DNA of 64,000 nucleotides, taken from the NCBI GenBank assembly GCA_945888375.1, contig CAMCZZ010000010.1, forward strand, positions 1 to 64,000, read 5' to 3'. Shown in pieces: positions 63,551-64,000 of this stretch. The notes below the pieces were generated by a model. That model was not told the DNA's origin and made no database searches. It worked only from the letters and a program-made list of their open reading frames with translations. Source of the DNA: Akkermansia muciniphila (lineage in GTDB: Bacteria > Verrucomicrobiota > Verrucomicrobiia > Opitutales > Opitutaceae). Every line of letters begins with the position of its first letter. Position 1 is the first letter of the stretch. Position numbers and translations under genes: made by a program.

Positions 63551-64000
63551 ATGGAGCTTGTCCTTGATCAGCCGGTGTTGGTCCTGAATCGCCTCTGGCA
63601 GGCGGTGAACGTCATCTGCGCCAAGCGTGCCTTTGCGCTTCTGGCCCGCGGCCATGCGGCCGTGATCCATCATTATCAGGATGATTTTCGCGTGTTCTCA
63701 TTTTTGGACTGGATGGATTTTTCCCGGGTAAATCCGCCGGTCGAGGCGCTCGACACCGTGCACACTCCGCGCACGACGATCCGCCTCCCGCGGGTGATCC
63801 TGCTGACTTTTTTTGACCGGCTGCCCACGAAGGAGCTGAAGCTTACCCGCAGCAATGTCTTCACCCGCGACAAGGATACCTGCCAGTATTGCGGCCGGAT
63901 TTTTCCCCGCGAGGAGCTGAATCTCGACCACGTGATCCCCCGGGATCGCGGAGGCCGGACGACTTGGGAAAACATCGTCTGCTCCTGCATCAAGTGCAAT
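63551..64000 (+). CDS. HNH endonuclease (cut off by the window edge)
   Basis: The first 150 residues of a protein open at the window end, so it has no stop here. The N-terminus MELVLDQPVLVLNRLWQAVN leads to a zinc-associated HNH domain: TCQYCGRIFPREELNLDHV, the RDRGGRTTWENIV segment and CSCIKC. The DHVIPRDRGG form is that of McrA-like/HNH proteins common in Verrucomicrobiota and Planctomycetota. Role unknown; no defence genes are visible before it. Confidence 0.87.
   Translation, partial: MELVLDQPVLVLNRLWQAVNVICAKRAFALLARGHAAVIHHYQDDFRVFSFLDWMDFSRVNPPVEALDTVHTPRTTIRLPRVILLTFFDRLPTKELKLTRSNVFTRDKDTCQYCGRIFPREELNLDHVIPRDRGGRTTWENIVCSCIKCN

Overview
The window is 64 kb of GC-rich bacterial chromosome, apart from an AT-richer stretch at about 20.0-36.0 kb. 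Its gene content fits Verrucomicrobiota, most likely Opitutales/Opitutaceae. The pointers are an EpsI-type exosortase-associated protein beside an exopolysaccharide locus, a eukaryotic-type (type II) glutamine synthetase, GbsR/MarR control of polysaccharide genes, and intergenic repeats containing ACGGATTACAC-type motifs. This placement is inference, because there is no rRNA gene or other decisive marker. No tRNA, rRNA, CRISPR array, phage or insertion sequence was recognised.

Layout. 0-17.8 kb is mostly housekeeping: aconitase, a STAS protein, TrpB, YicC, a compact YdbH-YnbE-YdbL envelope cluster (YnbE has only 57 codons), a leftward kinase / PP2C phosphatase / gamma-glutamylcyclotransferase module, type II glutamine synthetase behind a predicted sigma-54 promoter, IspE, PTS enzyme I, a polyprenyl synthase, two unknown proteins and ferrochelatase. 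17.9-20.0 kb holds MazG and XerC/D, followed by a 19-unit array of a 21-bp tandem repeat.

20.2-36.7 kb is a surface-polysaccharide locus. A GbsR-type regulator and an UlaG-like metallo-hydrolase precede a long rightward series of closely packed genes: flippase, glycosyltransferases, a CMP-sugar synthetase with a PGDH-like dehydrogenase and an SDR, an MptE-like protein, a Wzy-type polymerase, an acetyltransferase, an epimerase and a polyprenyl-phosphate glycosylphosphotransferase. An orphan EpsI-like protein and a WecG/TagA glycosyltransferase face it on the other strand. The interior (about 27.8-32.6 kb) is AT-richest, as is usual for exchangeable serotype genes.

36.9-64 kb returns to GC-rich genes: a glycoside-hydrolase-like secreted protein, Prc protease, rhomboid protease, ferredoxin, TonB receptor, M3 peptidase, cupin protein, a double-domain creatininase whose first domain looks dead, a CPD photolyase overlapping an iron-sulfur (6-4) photolyase, EngB, MenC-MenE, DnaE, bS21, a TIM-barrel isomerase, an SbmA/BacA-like ABC exporter, and an HNH nuclease cut by the window edge. 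A 161-170 bp repeat occurs twice in opposite orientation, 43 kb apart.

The best candidates for undescribed biology are the CMP-sugar cassette, the 21-bp array, the double creatininase, and the sigma-54 site with an overlapping palindrome at glutamine synthetase. All functional calls come from reading motifs and gene order. No database search was run.
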